DNA from: Roseateles sp.
Lineage (GTDB): Bacteria > Pseudomonadota > Gammaproteobacteria > Burkholderiales > Burkholderiaceae_C
Length of the DNA stretch: 64,000 bases
Assembly (NCBI GenBank): GCA_016790285.1
Contig: JAEUPJ010000008.1
Span: 1 to 64,000 of the forward strand
Reading direction: 5' to 3'
A program made the position numbers and the translations under genes. The notes under the pieces were generated by a model that saw only the letters and a list, made by a program, of their open reading frames with translations, ran no database searches and had not been told where the DNA came from. Within the stretch, counting starts at the first letter, position 1. Each line of letters begins with the position of its first letter. This document shows positions 41,919-51,055 of the stretch, piece by piece.

Positions 41919-43121
41919 TTACTTCGAGGCGGCAGAGGCCGGGGCAGCAGCAGGAGCCGGGGCGGCGCCGGGCGCGCCCGGCTGCGGGGCGGGCAGGGGC
42001 ATGCCCTTGTCGTCCACCTTCAGCACCTGGGGCGTGACCGGGGCGCCGGGGAAGGCGCGCAGCAGGCCGTCGACGATGACGAGCTCGCCCGCCTTGACGC
42101 CCTGCACGACACGCATGCCATCCACCAGCGCGCCCGGGGTGACCGGCCGCGGCTGCACGATGTTGTTGGGGCCGACGATGAGCACGATCTTGTGCGTCTG
42201 GTCGGTGGTGATGGCGCGGTCGGGGACGACGACGCCGGTGTAGGTGGCGCTGCCCCCGAGCTTCACGCGGGCGTACAGGCCGGGCGTGAACTGGCCGTTC
42301 TTGTTGTCGAACACGGCGCGGGCGCGGATGGAGGCCGTGGCGGGGTTCAGGCGGTTGTCGACGAAGTCGAGCTTGCCGGTGTGCGGGAAGCCCTGTTCGT
42401 TGGACAGGCCCATCTGCACCGCGGTGGACACGGGCTTGGCCGCGCGCATGTACTTGAGATAGGTCGCCTCGCTGGCGTCGAAGTAGGCGTAGACCTTGTC
42501 GCTGGAGACGAGCGTCGTCAGCACCGGGTCGCCGACGCCGACGAGGTTGCCGGGCGTGACGTTGGCGCGCGAGGTGCGGCCCGTGACGGGCGCGGTGACG
42601 TTGGCGTATTCGACGTTGAGCCTGGCCTGCACGAGCGCGGCCTCGGCGCCCTTGAGGTTGGCCTCGGCGCTGCGCAGCGTCGAACGCAGCTGGTCGATCT
42701 CCTGCTGGCTCACCGCGTTGACGGCGACGAGCTTCTCGGAGCGGCCGAGGTCGGCGCGGGCCAGGTCGGCCTGGGTCTTGAGCGCGGCGATCTGCGCTTC
42801 GGCACGGGCCACCTCGGCCTTGAAGGCGCGGGCGTCGATGGTGAACAGCGGGTCGCCCTTGCGCACGACCTGGCCTTCCTTGAAGCGCACCGCCTCGACG
42901 GTGCCAGCCACGCGGGCGCGCACGTCCACGGTGTCCGGGGCTTCCAGGCGCGCGGTGAACTCGTCGAACTCCTGCACCTCGCGCTGCGTGGCCGGAGCCA
43001 CCGACACCGGCGGCGGGCCGCCCGGGCCCCCGTGACCACCAGCGCCATCAGGCTTCTGGCCACATGCGGCCAGCAGGGCCAGCAAGACAGGGGTCAGTGT
43101 GAACGCGAGGTTCTTTTTCAT
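41919..43121 (-). CDS. RND periplasmic adaptor (membrane fusion protein)
   Basis: A 400-residue lipoprotein-type adaptor. Signal peptide MKKNLAFTLTPVLLALLAAC ends in a lipobox (LAAC). The chain shows the lipoyl halves (VDVRARVAGTVEAVRFKEGQVV, NVEYANVTAPVTGRTSRANV), an alpha-hairpin (AEVARAEAQIAALKTQADL), beta-barrel and membrane-proximal domains (VVVPDRAITTDQTH). The C-terminus is a low-complexity Pro/Ala tail (about residues 365-400). ATG at 43121 begins the signal peptide. It is the first gene of the efflux operon; no TetR or LysR regulator gene is adjacent. Confidence 0.95.
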   Translation of the reverse strand: MKKNLAFTLTPVLLALLAACGQKPDGAGGHGGPGGPPPVSVAPATQREVQEFDEFTARLEAPDTVDVRARVAGTVEAVRFKEGQVVRKGDPLFTIDARAFKAEVARAEAQIAALKTQADLARADLGRSEKLVAVNAVSQQEIDQLRSTLRSAEANLKGAEAALVQARLNVEYANVTAPVTGRTSRANVTPGNLVGVGDPVLTTLVSSDKVYAYFDASEATYLKYMRAAKPVSTAVQMGLSNEQGFPHTGKLDFVDNRLNPATASIRARAVFDNKNGQFTPGLYARVKLGGSATYTGVVVPDRAITTDQTHKIVLIVGPNNIVQPRPVTPGALVDGMRVVQGVKAGELVIVDGLLRAFPGAPVTPQVLKVDDKGMPLPAPQPGAPGAAPAPAAAPASAASK

Positions 43122-43273
43122 GTGCAGGGCTCCAAGCAAGCGCGCGACTGTAACGAGATCACTGTCGCAGAACCACCGCTACCTTGAAACGCTGCTGACA
43201 GCGAATGGCAACAATCGGCCGGAGATTCCAAGATCGCGGCGATCGGCCGGCGCCGGTTCACGCAGCCAAGAAG
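43122..43273 (-). promoter_or_regulatory. Presumed promoter region of the RND efflux operon
   Basis: A 150-bp relatively AT-richer stretch between the adaptor start and the upstream terminator. It contains a short dyad CGCTG-CTGA-CAGCG (43190-43203) and a near-palindromic CGACTGT/ACTGTCG pair (about 43145-43167) close to the start. No clear -35/-10 pair could be fixed. Confidence 0.4.
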
Positions 43274-43304
43274 AAAAAAGCCGCCCGCACTGTTGTGGGG
43301 CGGC
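43274..43304 (-). terminator. Rho-independent terminator of the peptide-transporter gene
   Basis: On the - strand, stem GCCGCCC (43304-43298) / GGGCGGC (43286-43280) with an 11-nt loop, followed directly by six T (43279-43274). It lies about 120 bp after the peptide transporter stop, past a palindrome-rich spacer. Confidence 0.87.
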
Positions 43305-43311
43305 TCAGTCA

Positions 43312-43412
43312 ACCAGGCCGGCTGGGCCGGCCGTCCCTCCAGCGACTCCCACGGAACCGGCTTTGCCGGGCCGTCGGGAGTGCCCCCTTGAGGGGGCGGC
43401 CGTCAGGCCGTA
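43312..43412. repeat. Palindrome-rich intergenic element
   Basis: Several perfect dyads in about 100 bp: GGCCGGC-TG-GGCCGGCC-like (around 43318-43334), GCCCCC-TTGA-GGGGGC (43382-43397) and CGGCC-GTCA-GGCCG nearby. It lies between the POT gene stop and its terminator. It resembles dispersed palindromic elements of Burkholderiales genomes, but no second copy exists in this window. Confidence 0.5.
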
Positions 43413-43421
43413 GGGGGTGGG

Positions 43422-44978
43422 CTAGTGCACGCCGTGCATCCACTTCTTCATCAGCGGGTTCAGCAGCATCAGCACGATGCCGGCGCCGATCGGGATGGCC
43501 GTGAAGATCAGGAAGAAGACCGACATCGAGTACTGGTTGGAGATCGCGTCGATGTAGGAGCCGGTGGAGCCGGCGATCTTGTTGGCGATGGCGGTGTTCA
43601 GGAACCACACGCCGAACATCAGGCCCAGCAGCCGCGTGGGCGCGAGCTTGGAGATGTAGGACAGGCCCACCGGCGACAGGCACAGCTCGCCCATGGTGTG
43701 GAAGAGGTAGGCCACGCTCAGGTACATCATGCTGACCTGCGCGGTCTTGGCGCCCTGCGGGATGCCGGCCGAACCATAGGACAGCACCGCAAAACCCAGG
43801 CCCAGCAGCACCAGGCCCACGCCGAACTTGACCGGGCCGGACGGGTTCCAATGCTTCTCCCACATCTTGGAGAACATCGGCGCCAGCACCACGATGAAGA
43901 GGCTGTTGAGCACGCTGAACCAGGTGGCGGGCACCTCGGTCTGGTCCATCGCGAACTCGCGGCCCAGCATCCACAGCGACAGGCCCCAGATGATGGCGAA
44001 CGCCACGGCCAGCGACAGGTTGGCCATCAGGTAGTTGCCGCCCGTGGAGCGGTAGAGCTTGAACAGCAGCCACGACAGGATGCCCGCCGGGATCAGCGTC
44101 ATGGCCGTGTTGACGACCTTGAACGCGAAGCCTGCGGTACCGGCGAGCGTGCGGTCGGTGTAGTCGGCCGCGAAGATGGTCATGGAGCCGCCGGCCTGCT
44201 CGAAGGCGAACCAGAAGAAGATCGTGAAGAACGAGAACACGACGATGGCCTTCAGACGGTCGGCCACGACGTGCTCGGGCGTGTCGTCGAGCTTCTCTTC
44301 GACGGCCTTCTTGGCCGCATCGATCTTGTCGCCGATGGTGCCGAACAGGCCCTGGCTCAGCCAGAACTGGATGGCGCCGAGGATCATGAACACGCCAGCC
44401 AGGCCGAAGCCCAGGTGCCAGGAGATCTTCTCGCCGATATAGCCGCACAGCGAGATGCCGAAGAAGGCACCCGCGTTCACGCCCATGTAGAAGAGCGTGT
44501 AGCCACCGTCACGCTGGCCTTCGTTCTGCGGGCCGTAGAGCTGGCCGACGATGGCCGAGATGTTCGGCTTGAACAGGCCGGTGCCCAACACCACGAGGCC
44601 CAGGCCGGCGTAGAAGCTCGGCACCGTCTCCAGGAACAGGGCAATGTGGCCGGCGGCGATGATGAAGCCGCCCAGCAGCACCGAGCGCCGGGTGCCGAGC
44701 ATGCGGTCGGCGATGTAGCCGCCCAGGATGGGCGTCAGGTAGACGAGGCCGGTGTACCAGCCGTAGAGGTTGGTCGCGTCGGCACGGCTCCAGCCCCAGC
44801 CGCCCTTGCTGGCCTCGGTGACCAGGAAGAGCACGAGCAGCGCGCGCATGCCGTAGTAGGAGAAGCGCTCCCACATCTCCGTGAAGAAGAGGACGAAGAG
44901 CTGGTTGGGCTGGCCGAGGATGGTGGCGCCGGCTTGCGGGGTCGCCGCTCGGCCGGATACGGGGGCAGTGGTGGTCAC
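43422..44978 (-). CDS. POT-family proton-dependent peptide transporter
   Basis: A 518-residue PTR2/POT transporter with about 14 membrane segments. It shows the N-terminal family motif FFTEMWERFSYYGMRALLVLF (ExxERFxYY), LGGYIADRMLGTRRSVLLGG and the PTR2 signature region FYMGVNAGAFFG. These import di- and tripeptides with protons. Start GTG at 44978 (MTTTAPVSG when initiated) follows a GGAACGA ribosome site. Longer frames upstream have no family similarity. Single gene, divergent from the glycan locus at 45111. Confidence 0.93.
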   Translation of the reverse strand: MTTTAPVSGRAATPQAGATILGQPNQLFVLFFTEMWERFSYYGMRALLVLFLVTEASKGGWGWSRADATNLYGWYTGLVYLTPILGGYIADRMLGTRRSVLLGGFIIAAGHIALFLETVPSFYAGLGLVVLGTGLFKPNISAIVGQLYGPQNEGQRDGGYTLFYMGVNAGAFFGISLCGYIGEKISWHLGFGLAGVFMILGAIQFWLSQGLFGTIGDKIDAAKKAVEEKLDDTPEHVVADRLKAIVVFSFFTIFFWFAFEQAGGSMTIFAADYTDRTLAGTAGFAFKVVNTAMTLIPAGILSWLLFKLYRSTGGNYLMANLSLAVAFAIIWGLSLWMLGREFAMDQTEVPATWFSVLNSLFIVVLAPMFSKMWEKHWNPSGPVKFGVGLVLLGLGFAVLSYGSAGIPQGAKTAQVSMMYLSVAYLFHTMGELCLSPVGLSYISKLAPTRLLGLMFGVWFLNTAIANKIAGSTGSYIDAISNQYSMSVFFLIFTAIPIGAGIVLMLLNPLMKKWMHGVH

Positions 44979-45110
44979 GTCTGTCGTTCCATGTAAACGC
45001 ACGGAGGGCGGGCGGTGGCCCGCGCGGAAGGCCGGAATTGTCCCGCCGGCAGGGCGTTTTCCACGGTCGGGCACCCCAGGGATTGCCCTCGGTCCGCCTA
45101 AACTGGCCCG

Positions 45111-45890
45111 ATGACCAAAGCCGTGATCCTGGCCGGTGGCCTCGGCACCCGCCTTGCCGAAGAAACCCACCTGCGGCCCAAGCCCATGATCGAGATCGGC
45201 GGGCAGCCCATCCTCTGGCACGTCATGAAGATCTACGCCGCCCACGGGGTGAACGACTTCATCGTGTGCTGCGGCTACAAGGGTTATGTCATCAAGGAGT
45301 ACTTTGCGAACTACTTCCTGCACAGCTCCGACGTCACCTTCGACCTCGCCGAGAACCGCATGGAGGTGCACGAGCGCCATGCCGAGCCCTGGCGCGTGAC
45401 GCTGGTGGACACGGGCGTGGACAGCGGCACGGGTGGGCGGCTCAAGCGCGTGGCGAGCTACCTGAAGGACGAGGCGGACTTCTGCTTCACCTACGGCGAC
45501 GGCGTGGCCGACGTGGACGTGACCGCCCTGCTCGCGCAGCACCGCGCCAGCGGCCTGGCCGCGACCATCACCGCCGCGGTGCCGCCGGCGCGTTTCGGGG
45601 CGCTGGACGTCGACCCCGACACCGGCCTGGTGCGGCGCTTTCGCGAGAAGCCGCAGGGCGAAAGCGGCGGCGTGAATGCCGGCTTCTTCGTGCTCAAGCC
45701 CGAGGTGCTCGGCCTCATCGACGGCGACGCCGCGGCCTGGGAAGCCCACCCGCTGGAGACGCTGGCGGAGCGCGGCCAGCTGGGCGTGTACGAGCACGCC
45801 GGCTTCTGGCAGCCCATGGACACGGTGCGCGACCGCGCGCACCTGGAGCGGCTCTGGGCCGAGGGGCGCGCGCCGTGGAAGGTCTGGTGA
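45111..45890 (+). CDS. rfbF: Glucose-1-phosphate cytidylyltransferase
   Basis: A 259-residue sugar nucleotidyltransferase making CDP-glucose. The N-terminal loop AVILAGGLGTRLAEETHLRPKP and Lys in the RPKPM string, plus GYKGYVIKEYFANYFLHSSD, are characteristic of RfbF rather than of RfbA or GalU. A catalytic Asp lies in FTYGDGVADV. It is the first step in CDP-3,6-dideoxyhexose synthesis and the first gene in the + strand half of the glycan locus. Its stop overlaps the GTG start of rfbG by 4 bp. Confidence 0.97.
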   Translation: MTKAVILAGGLGTRLAEETHLRPKPMIEIGGQPILWHVMKIYAAHGVNDFIVCCGYKGYVIKEYFANYFLHSSDVTFDLAENRMEVHERHAEPWRVTLVDTGVDSGTGGRLKRVASYLKDEADFCFTYGDGVADVDVTALLAQHRASGLAATITAAVPPARFGALDVDPDTGLVRRFREKPQGESGGVNAGFFVLKPEVLGLIDGDAAAWEAHPLETLAERGQLGVYEHAGFWQPMDTVRDRAHLERLWAEGRAPWKVW

Positions 45891-46936
45891 CCGCGCGCGC
45901 CTGGGCCGGCCGGCGGGTGCTGGTGACCGGCCACACCGGCTTCAAGGGCGGGTGGCTCGCGCTGTGGCTGCGCCAACTTGGCGCGCAGGTGAGCGGTTAT
46001 GCGCTGGCCCCGGAAGCGGGCGGCTTCCACGAACGGGCCGGCGTGAGGTCGACGTTGCAGGCCGAATGGATCGCCGACGTGCGCGACCGCGAGGCCCTGC
46101 TGGACGCCGTGACGACGGCACAACCCGAGGTGGTCTTCCACCTCGCGGCGCAGCCGCTGGTGCGCGCCTCCTACGCCGACCCCACCGGCACCTTCGCCAC
46201 CAACATCATGGGCACGGCCCACCTGCTGGACGCGCTGCGCCAGCAAAGCGGCGTGCGCGCCATCGTGGCCGTCACCAGCGACAAGTGCTACCGCGACCTG
46301 GGGCCGCCCTGCCGCGAGACCGACGCCCTCGGCGGCCACGACCCCTACAGCGCCAGCAAGGCCGGCGCCGAGATCGTGGCGGCCAGCTACGCGGCGTCCT
46401 ACGGCCTGCCGCTGGCCACGGCGCGGGCCGGCAACGTCATCGGCGGCGGCGACATCAGCACCGACCGCCTCGTGCCCGACCTGCTGCGCGCCATCGACGC
46501 CGGCACGCCGCTGCACCTGCGACACCCCGACGCCGTGCGCCCCTGGCAGCACGTGATGGAGCCGCTGGCCGGCTACCTCGCGCTGGCCGAGCGGCTGATG
46601 GGCGAGCCCGCCCGCTTTGGCGGCGCCTGGAACTTCGGGCCGTCCGACGGCCACGGCCACCCGGTGCGCGCCGTCGCCGAGCAGCTGCTGGCGCACGCCC
46701 GGGCCGATGGCGCCGCGCTGCCTGAACTCAGCTTCGGCGACGGCAGCGGCGTGCACGAAGCCGGCGTGCTGCTGCTGGATTCCGCCAAGGCCGCTGCTCA
46801 GCTGGGTTGGCGCGGACGCCTGCCCCTGGACGAGGCCCTGCGCCTGACCTGGCAGTGGCACCTCGCCAGCCGCACCGGCCAGGACCTGCAGGCCTTCACG
46901 CTGCAACAGATCGACGCCTACCTGAGCCGCCCATGA
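45887..46936 (+). CDS. rfbG: CDP-glucose 4,6-dehydratase
   Basis: A 349-residue extended SDR that converts CDP-glucose to CDP-4-keto-6-deoxyglucose. The NAD motif [18 protein letters not shown] is diagnostic of Rfb[16 protein letters not shown], the SDKCYRD stretch and [11 protein letters not shown] (YxxxK: Tyr, Lys) complete the active site. Start is GTG at 45887, overlapping the rfbF TGA; a longer frame upstream belongs to no family. Its stop overlaps rfbH (ATGA). Confidence 0.96.
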   Translation: MTARAWAGRRVLVTGHTGFKGGWLALWLRQLGAQVSGYALAPEAGGFHERAGVRSTLQAEWIADVRDREALLDAVTTAQPEVVFHLAAQPLVRASYADPTGTFATNIMGTAHLLDALRQQSGVRAIVAVTSDKCYRDLGPPCRETDALGGHDPYSASKAGAEIVAASYAASYGLPLATARAGNVIGGGDISTDRLVPDLLRAIDAGTPLHLRHPDAVRPWQHVMEPLAGYLALAERLMGEPARFGGAWNFGPSDGHGHPVRAVAEQLLAHARADGAALPELSFGDGSGVHEAGVLLLDSAKAAAQLGWRGRLPLDEALRLTWQWHLASRTGQDLQAFTLQQIDAYLSRP

Positions 46937-48252
46937 CCCCCGAACAACTCGCGCTGCGCCAGCAGATCCTGCAGCTCGTCGACCAGTACGCGGCGGCAGC
47001 CCCCGCGCCCGGCGCCTTCCAGCCCGGGCAGACCGTCATCCCGCCGTCCGGCAAGGTGGTCGGCGCGCCGGAGATGAAGCTGATGGTGGAAGCCTCGCTC
47101 GACGCCTGGCTCACGACCGGCCGCTTCAACGCCGCCTTCGAGGCGCGCCTGGCCCAGGTGCTGGGCGTGAAGCACGTGCTGACGACCAACTCCGGCTCCT
47201 CGGCCAACCTGCTGGCCTTCTCGGCGCTCACCTCGCCGCTGCTGGGCGAGCGCGCCATCCGCCCGGGCGACGAGGTCATCGGCGTGGCCGCGGGCTTCCC
47301 GACCACGGTCAACCCCATCCTGCAGTGCGGCGCCGTGCCGGTGCTGGTGGACGTGCACCTGCCCACCTACAACATCGACGTGGCCCAGCTCGAAGCGGCC
47401 ATCACGCCGCGCACGAAAGCCATCATGCTGGCCCACACGCTGGGCAACCCGTACAACCTGGAGGCCGTCACGCGGCTCGCCCGCCAGCACGGGCTGTGGC
47501 TGGTGGAGGACTGCTGCGACGCGCTCGGCTCCACCTACAACGGCCAGCTCGTGGGCACCTTCGGCGACATCGCCACGCTGAGCTTCTACCCCGCCCACCA
47601 CATCACGATGGGCGAAGGCGGCGCGGTGTTCACGAACGACGACACGCTGCGCCGCGCCGCCGAGTCGCTGCGCGACTGGGGCCGCGACTGCTGGTGCGCG
47701 CCGGGCAAGGACAACACCTGCGGCCAGCGCTACTGCTGGAAGCTCGGCGCCCTGCCCGAGGGCTACGACCACAAGTACACCTACAGCCACCTCGGCTACA
47801 ACCTGAAGATCACCGACATGCAGGCCGCCTGCGCGCTGGCGCAGCTGGACCGGCTGGACGGCTTCATCGCCGCGCGCCGCCGCAACTTCGCGCGGCTGCA
47901 CGCGCGGCTGCAGGGCTGCGAGGAGTTCCTGCTGCTGCCCGAAGCCACGCCCGGCAGCGACCCGTCGTGGTTCGGCTTCCCCATCACGATCCGGCCCGAG
48001 GCCAACCTGCGCCGCCTGGACCTGCTGACGCACCTGGAGAGCCGGCGCATCGGCACGCGGCTGCTGTTTGCCGGCAACCTCACGCGCCAGCCCTACATGC
48101 AGGGCCGCCACTTCCGCGTGGCCGGGCCGCTCACGAACACCGACATCGTCATGAACGACACCTTCTGGATCGGCCTGTACCCGGGCCTCAGCGACGACCA
48201 GCTCGACTACGCCGCCGACGAGATCGCCGGCTTCGTCGGGGGTGGCCTGTGA
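46933..48252 (+). CDS. rfbH: CDP-4-keto-6-deoxy-D-glucose 3-dehydrase (E1)
   Basis: A 439-residue PMP-dependent [2Fe-2S] dehydrase of the aminotransferase fold. The usual PLP lysine is replaced by His in [16 protein letters not shown], the hallmark of E1. Iron-sulfur cysteines are in EDCCDALGS and in [13 protein letters not shown]. It performs C3 deoxygenation to CDP-3,6-dideoxy-4-keto-hexose together with an E3-type reductase. No E3 (ascD/ddhD) gene is seen in this window, so a reductase must come from elsewhere. Overlaps both neighbours by 4 bp. Confidence 0.97.
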   Translation: MTPEQLALRQQILQLVDQYAAAAPAPGAFQPGQTVIPPSGKVVGAPEMKLMVEASLDAWLTTGRFNAAFEARLAQVLGVKHVLTTNSGSSANLLAFSALTSPLLGERAIRPGDEVIGVAAGFPTTVNPILQCGAVPVLVDVHLPTYNIDVAQLEAAITPRTKAIMLAHTLGNPYNLEAVTRLARQHGLWLVEDCCDALGSTYNGQLVGTFGDIATLSFYPAHHITMGEGGAVFTNDDTLRRAAESLRDWGRDCWCAPGKDNTCGQRYCWKLGALPEGYDHKYTYSHLGYNLKITDMQAACALAQLDRLDGFIAARRRNFARLHARLQGCEEFLLLPEATPGSDPSWFGFPITIRPEANLRRLDLLTHLESRRIGTRLLFAGNLTRQPYMQGRHFRVAGPLTNTDIVMNDTFWIGLYPGLSDDQLDYAADEIAGFVGGGL

Positions 48253-50012
48253 ACGCGGCCGAGCGCATCGCGGCCTATCTGGCCGCCCGAGGCCTGGCCC
48301 AGGTGTTCGCCGTCACCGGCGGCGGCGCCATGTTCCTGAACCAGGCCCTGGCCAGCCAGCCCGGCCTGCGCTGCAGCTTCATGCACCACGAGCAGGCCTG
48401 CACGATGGCCGCCGAAGGCTATGCCCGCATCGACGGCCGCCCCGCCATCGTCAACGTGACAACCGGCCCCGGCGGGCTGAACGCGCTCAACGGCGTGTTC
48501 GGCGCCTTCACCGACTCCATCCCGATGCTCGTCATCTCCGGCCAGGTCAAGCGCGCGACGGCGCTGGCCCACACGCCGGTGCCGGGCCTGCGCCAGCTCG
48601 GCGACCAGGAGGTGCCCATCACCGCCATGGTCGGGCCGGTGGTCAAGCGGGCCTGGGCCATCGGCTCGCTGCAGGAGCTCGCCCGCGCCCTGCCCGAGGC
48701 GCTCGCGCTGGCCACCCGCGGCCGCCCGGGCCCGGTGTGGCTGGACATCCCGATCGACCTGCAGTCGTCCACCGAAGCGTTCGAGTTCATCGAGCCCACC
48801 CCCGCCGACCCGGCCCCCGTGCCTGACGTCTCGACCGTGCGGCAGTGGCTGGCGCAGGCGAAGCGCCCGCTGATCCTCGGCGGCACCGGCGTGCGCCTGG
48901 CCGGCGCCGTGGCCGAACTGCACGACCTGGTGGAGGCCAGCGGCATCCCGCTGGCCACGGCCTGGACGCACGACCTCATCGAGAGCAGCCACCCCCTCTT
49001 CGCCGGCCGCCCCGGCACCATCGGCACACGCGCGGGCAACCTGTGCCTGCAGGCGGCCGACCTCGTCATCGTCATCGGCTCGCGGCTGAACATCCGCCAG
49101 GTCAGCTACAACTGGGGCAGCTTCGCCAAGGACGCCCGCGTCGTGCAGGTCGACATCGACCCGGCCGAGCTTGCCAAGCCGCTGGTGCAGCCCACGCTCG
49201 CGATCACGGCCGACGCCAAGGCCTTCATCCAGGCGCTGCGTACCAGCATCACGGCGCCGCGCTACGCACCCTGGGCCGCCTGGTGCCGCGACATCGCCGC
49301 GCGCTACCCCGCGCTGGAGCCCGGCAACGTGAGTGCACCGGGCCTCATCAACCCCTACCGCGCCGTGCAGGCGCTGTTCGAGGCGCTGCCGGCGGACGGC
49401 ATCGTCGCCAGCGGCAACGCCTCGGCCTGCATCCTGCCGTTCCAGATCGCGCCGCTGCAGCGCGGGCAGCGCCTCTTCAGCAATTCCGGCTCGGCCTCGA
49501 TGGGTTACGACCTGCCGGCCGCGCTGGGTGCCGCCATCGCCGCGCCCGAGCGCCGCGTGGTGTGCCTGGCCGGCGACGGCAGCCTGCAGATGAACGTGCA
49601 GGAGCTGCAGACGCTCAAGACCCTGCAGCTCAACGTGGCGGTGGTGGTGCTGGCCAACGACGGCTACCTGTCCATCCGCCTCAGCCACGAGAACTTCTTC
49701 GGCCGCGTCATCGGCGCCGACCGCGCCTCGGGCGTGGACTGCCCGGACTACGTCGCGCTGGCCCGCGCCTATGGCCTGCAGGCCGTGGACCTCGCCACGC
49801 CCGACGACCTCGCCCGCCTGCCCGCGCTGCTGCAGGGCACCGGCCCCGTGCTGGTGCAGATCCACGTCGACCCGGCGCAAGGCTTCAGCCCCAAGCTCAA
49901 GTCGCGCGTGGACGAACAGGGGCGCTTCCTGACGCCGGAACTCGACGACATGCATCCCTTCCTGCCGCCCGAGGAACTGGCGGCGGTGCGGGCGAGCGCG
50001 CAGGCCCTCTGA
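48249..50012 (+). CDS. Thiamine-diphosphate enzyme, acetolactate-synthase-like, possibly YerE-type
   Basis: A 587-residue three-domain TPP enzyme. The N-terminal PYR domain has [19 protein letters not shown] with the activating Glu, and [18 protein letters not shown]. The C-terminal PP domain has the TPP motif GDGSLQMN followed about 25 residues later by ANDGY. In Yersinia, YerE is an AHAS-like protein that adds a two-carbon unit from pyruvate to C4 of CDP-3,6-dideoxy-4-keto-hexose (yersiniose). Position directly behind rfbFGH, overlapping by 4 bp with a GTG start at 48249, favours that role over branched-chain amino-acid synthesis. This is inference, because sequence alone does not separate the two. 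Confidence 0.85.
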   Translation: MNAAERIAAYLAARGLAQVFAVTGGGAMFLNQALASQPGLRCSFMHHEQACTMAAEGYARIDGRPAIVNVTTGPGGLNALNGVFGAFTDSIPMLVISGQVKRATALAHTPVPGLRQLGDQEVPITAMVGPVVKRAWAIGSLQELARALPEALALATRGRPGPVWLDIPIDLQSSTEAFEFIEPTPADPAPVPDVSTVRQWLAQAKRPLILGGTGVRLAGAVAELHDLVEASGIPLATAWTHDLIESSHPLFAGRPGTIGTRAGNLCLQAADLVIVIGSRLNIRQVSYNWGSFAKDARVVQVDIDPAELAKPLVQPTLAITADAKAFIQALRTSITAPRYAPWAAWCRDIAARYPALEPGNVSAPGLINPYRAVQALFEALPADGIVASGNASACILPFQIAPLQRGQRLFSNSGSASMGYDLPAALGAAIAAPERRVVCLAGDGSLQMNVQELQTLKTLQLNVAVVVLANDGYLSIRLSHENFFGRVIGADRASGVDCPDYVALARAYGLQAVDLATPDDLARLPALLQGTGPVLVQIHVDPAQGFSPKLKSRVDEQGRFLTPELDDMHPFLPPEELAAVRASAQAL

Positions 50013-51046
50013 TGGCAACGCTGCAGGTCTTTGGCGCCGGCGGCTTCGCCCGTGACCTGGCCCGCGCCTTCACCGCCCATGGCGACACGGTGACGGGCTT
50101 TCTCACCTCCGGCCCCCCTGCGGTGGACACGCTGGACGGCCTGCCCGTACACCAGGCAAGCGCCAGCACGCTGGCGGAGGGCCCGGTTGCCATTGGCGTC
50201 TTCAACCGGGAATCGCACAGCGACTACGCTGCCGTCGCGGCCTGGCTGCGCGCGCGACGACCCGATATCCCGCTGCTCTGGCCGCAGGACACCTACGCCC
50301 GGCTGCAGCCGACCCTGGGTGAGCGCTTCTGGCTGGCCGCCCCCGCACAGTTGGCGGCACAAGCCCACGACATCGCCGCCGCCCGCGCTCTCTTCGACCC
50401 GGTAAGTCACGCCACTTTCGACGCACTGATCGCCTTTCGCCAGCACGCGCACGATGCGCCACCGCCCCCCGACCCCGACCTGCAGTACCTGCCCGACTGG
50501 CTGGCCGCCGAGCTGGCCACGCGCGGCCCCATGCGCCTCGTGGACGGCGGCGCCTACCGCGGCGAAACGCTGACCGCGCTGGCTGCACGCTTGCCCATCG
50601 CGCAGGCTTGGAGCTTCGAGCCCGACCCGGACAACCATGCCGCGCTGGTGGCCGCATTGGCCGATTGGCCGATCCCGGCGACTCACATCCCTGCCGGCCT
50701 GTCTGACCACTGCGGGCTGGCCGACTTCCAGGCCGGTGCCGGCGAGGCCAGCCACTTCGGCGGCCAGGGCGGCAGGCCCACGCCTGTGGTGAGCCTGGAC
50801 GCCTGCCTGCACCTTGCGCCGGTCAACTTCATCAAGCTCGACGTGGAGGGCCAGGAACTGGCCGTGCTGGCCGGCGCGCGTCGCACGCTGCAGCGCGAAC
50901 GACCGGCGCTGGCCATCGCCGCCTATCACCGCTGGGACGATCTGTGGCGTCTGCCGCTGTTCCTGGCCGAACTCGGCCTGGGCTACCGCCTGCGCCTGGG
51001 CCTGCATGGCCACAATAGTTTCGACACCGTGCTCTACGCCTACTGA
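50012..51046 (+). CDS. FkbM-type SAM methyltransferase with N-terminal Rossmann-like domain
   Basis: A 344-residue protein. Residues about 1-95 look like a small nucleotide-binding (Rossmann-like) domain: LQVFGAGGFARDLARAF. Residues about 170-344 are an FkbM methyltransferase: RLVDGGAYRGETL (SAM loop), WSFEPDPDNH and FIKLDVEGQELAVLAGA. FkbM enzymes O-methylate sugars and polyketides. The N-terminal part resembles the Rossmann half of sugar acyltransferases such as PglD or NeuD without the beta-helix, an unusual fusion. ATG at 50012 overlaps the previous TGA by 1 bp. Confidence 0.85.
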   Translation: MATLQVFGAGGFARDLARAFTAHGDTVTGFLTSGPPAVDTLDGLPVHQASASTLAEGPVAIGVFNRESHSDYAAVAAWLRARRPDIPLLWPQDTYARLQPTLGERFWLAAPAQLAAQAHDIAAARALFDPVSHATFDALIAFRQHAHDAPPPPDPDLQYLPDWLAAELATRGPMRLVDGGAYRGETLTALAARLPIAQAWSFEPDPDNHAALVAALADWPIPATHIPAGLSDHCGLADFQAGAGEASHFGGQGGRPTPVVSLDACLHLAPVNFIKLDVEGQELAVLAGARRTLQRERPALAIAAYHRWDDLWRLPLFLAELGLGYRLRLGLHGHNSFDTVLYAY

Positions 51047-51055
51047 GGCACCGCC

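Noticed and set aside
47325-48248. N-terminal extension of the TPP enzyme through the rfbH gene
   Set aside because: The upstream part is an out-of-frame reading of rfbH; GTG 48249 gives a normal TPP-enzyme start and a 4-bp overlap.
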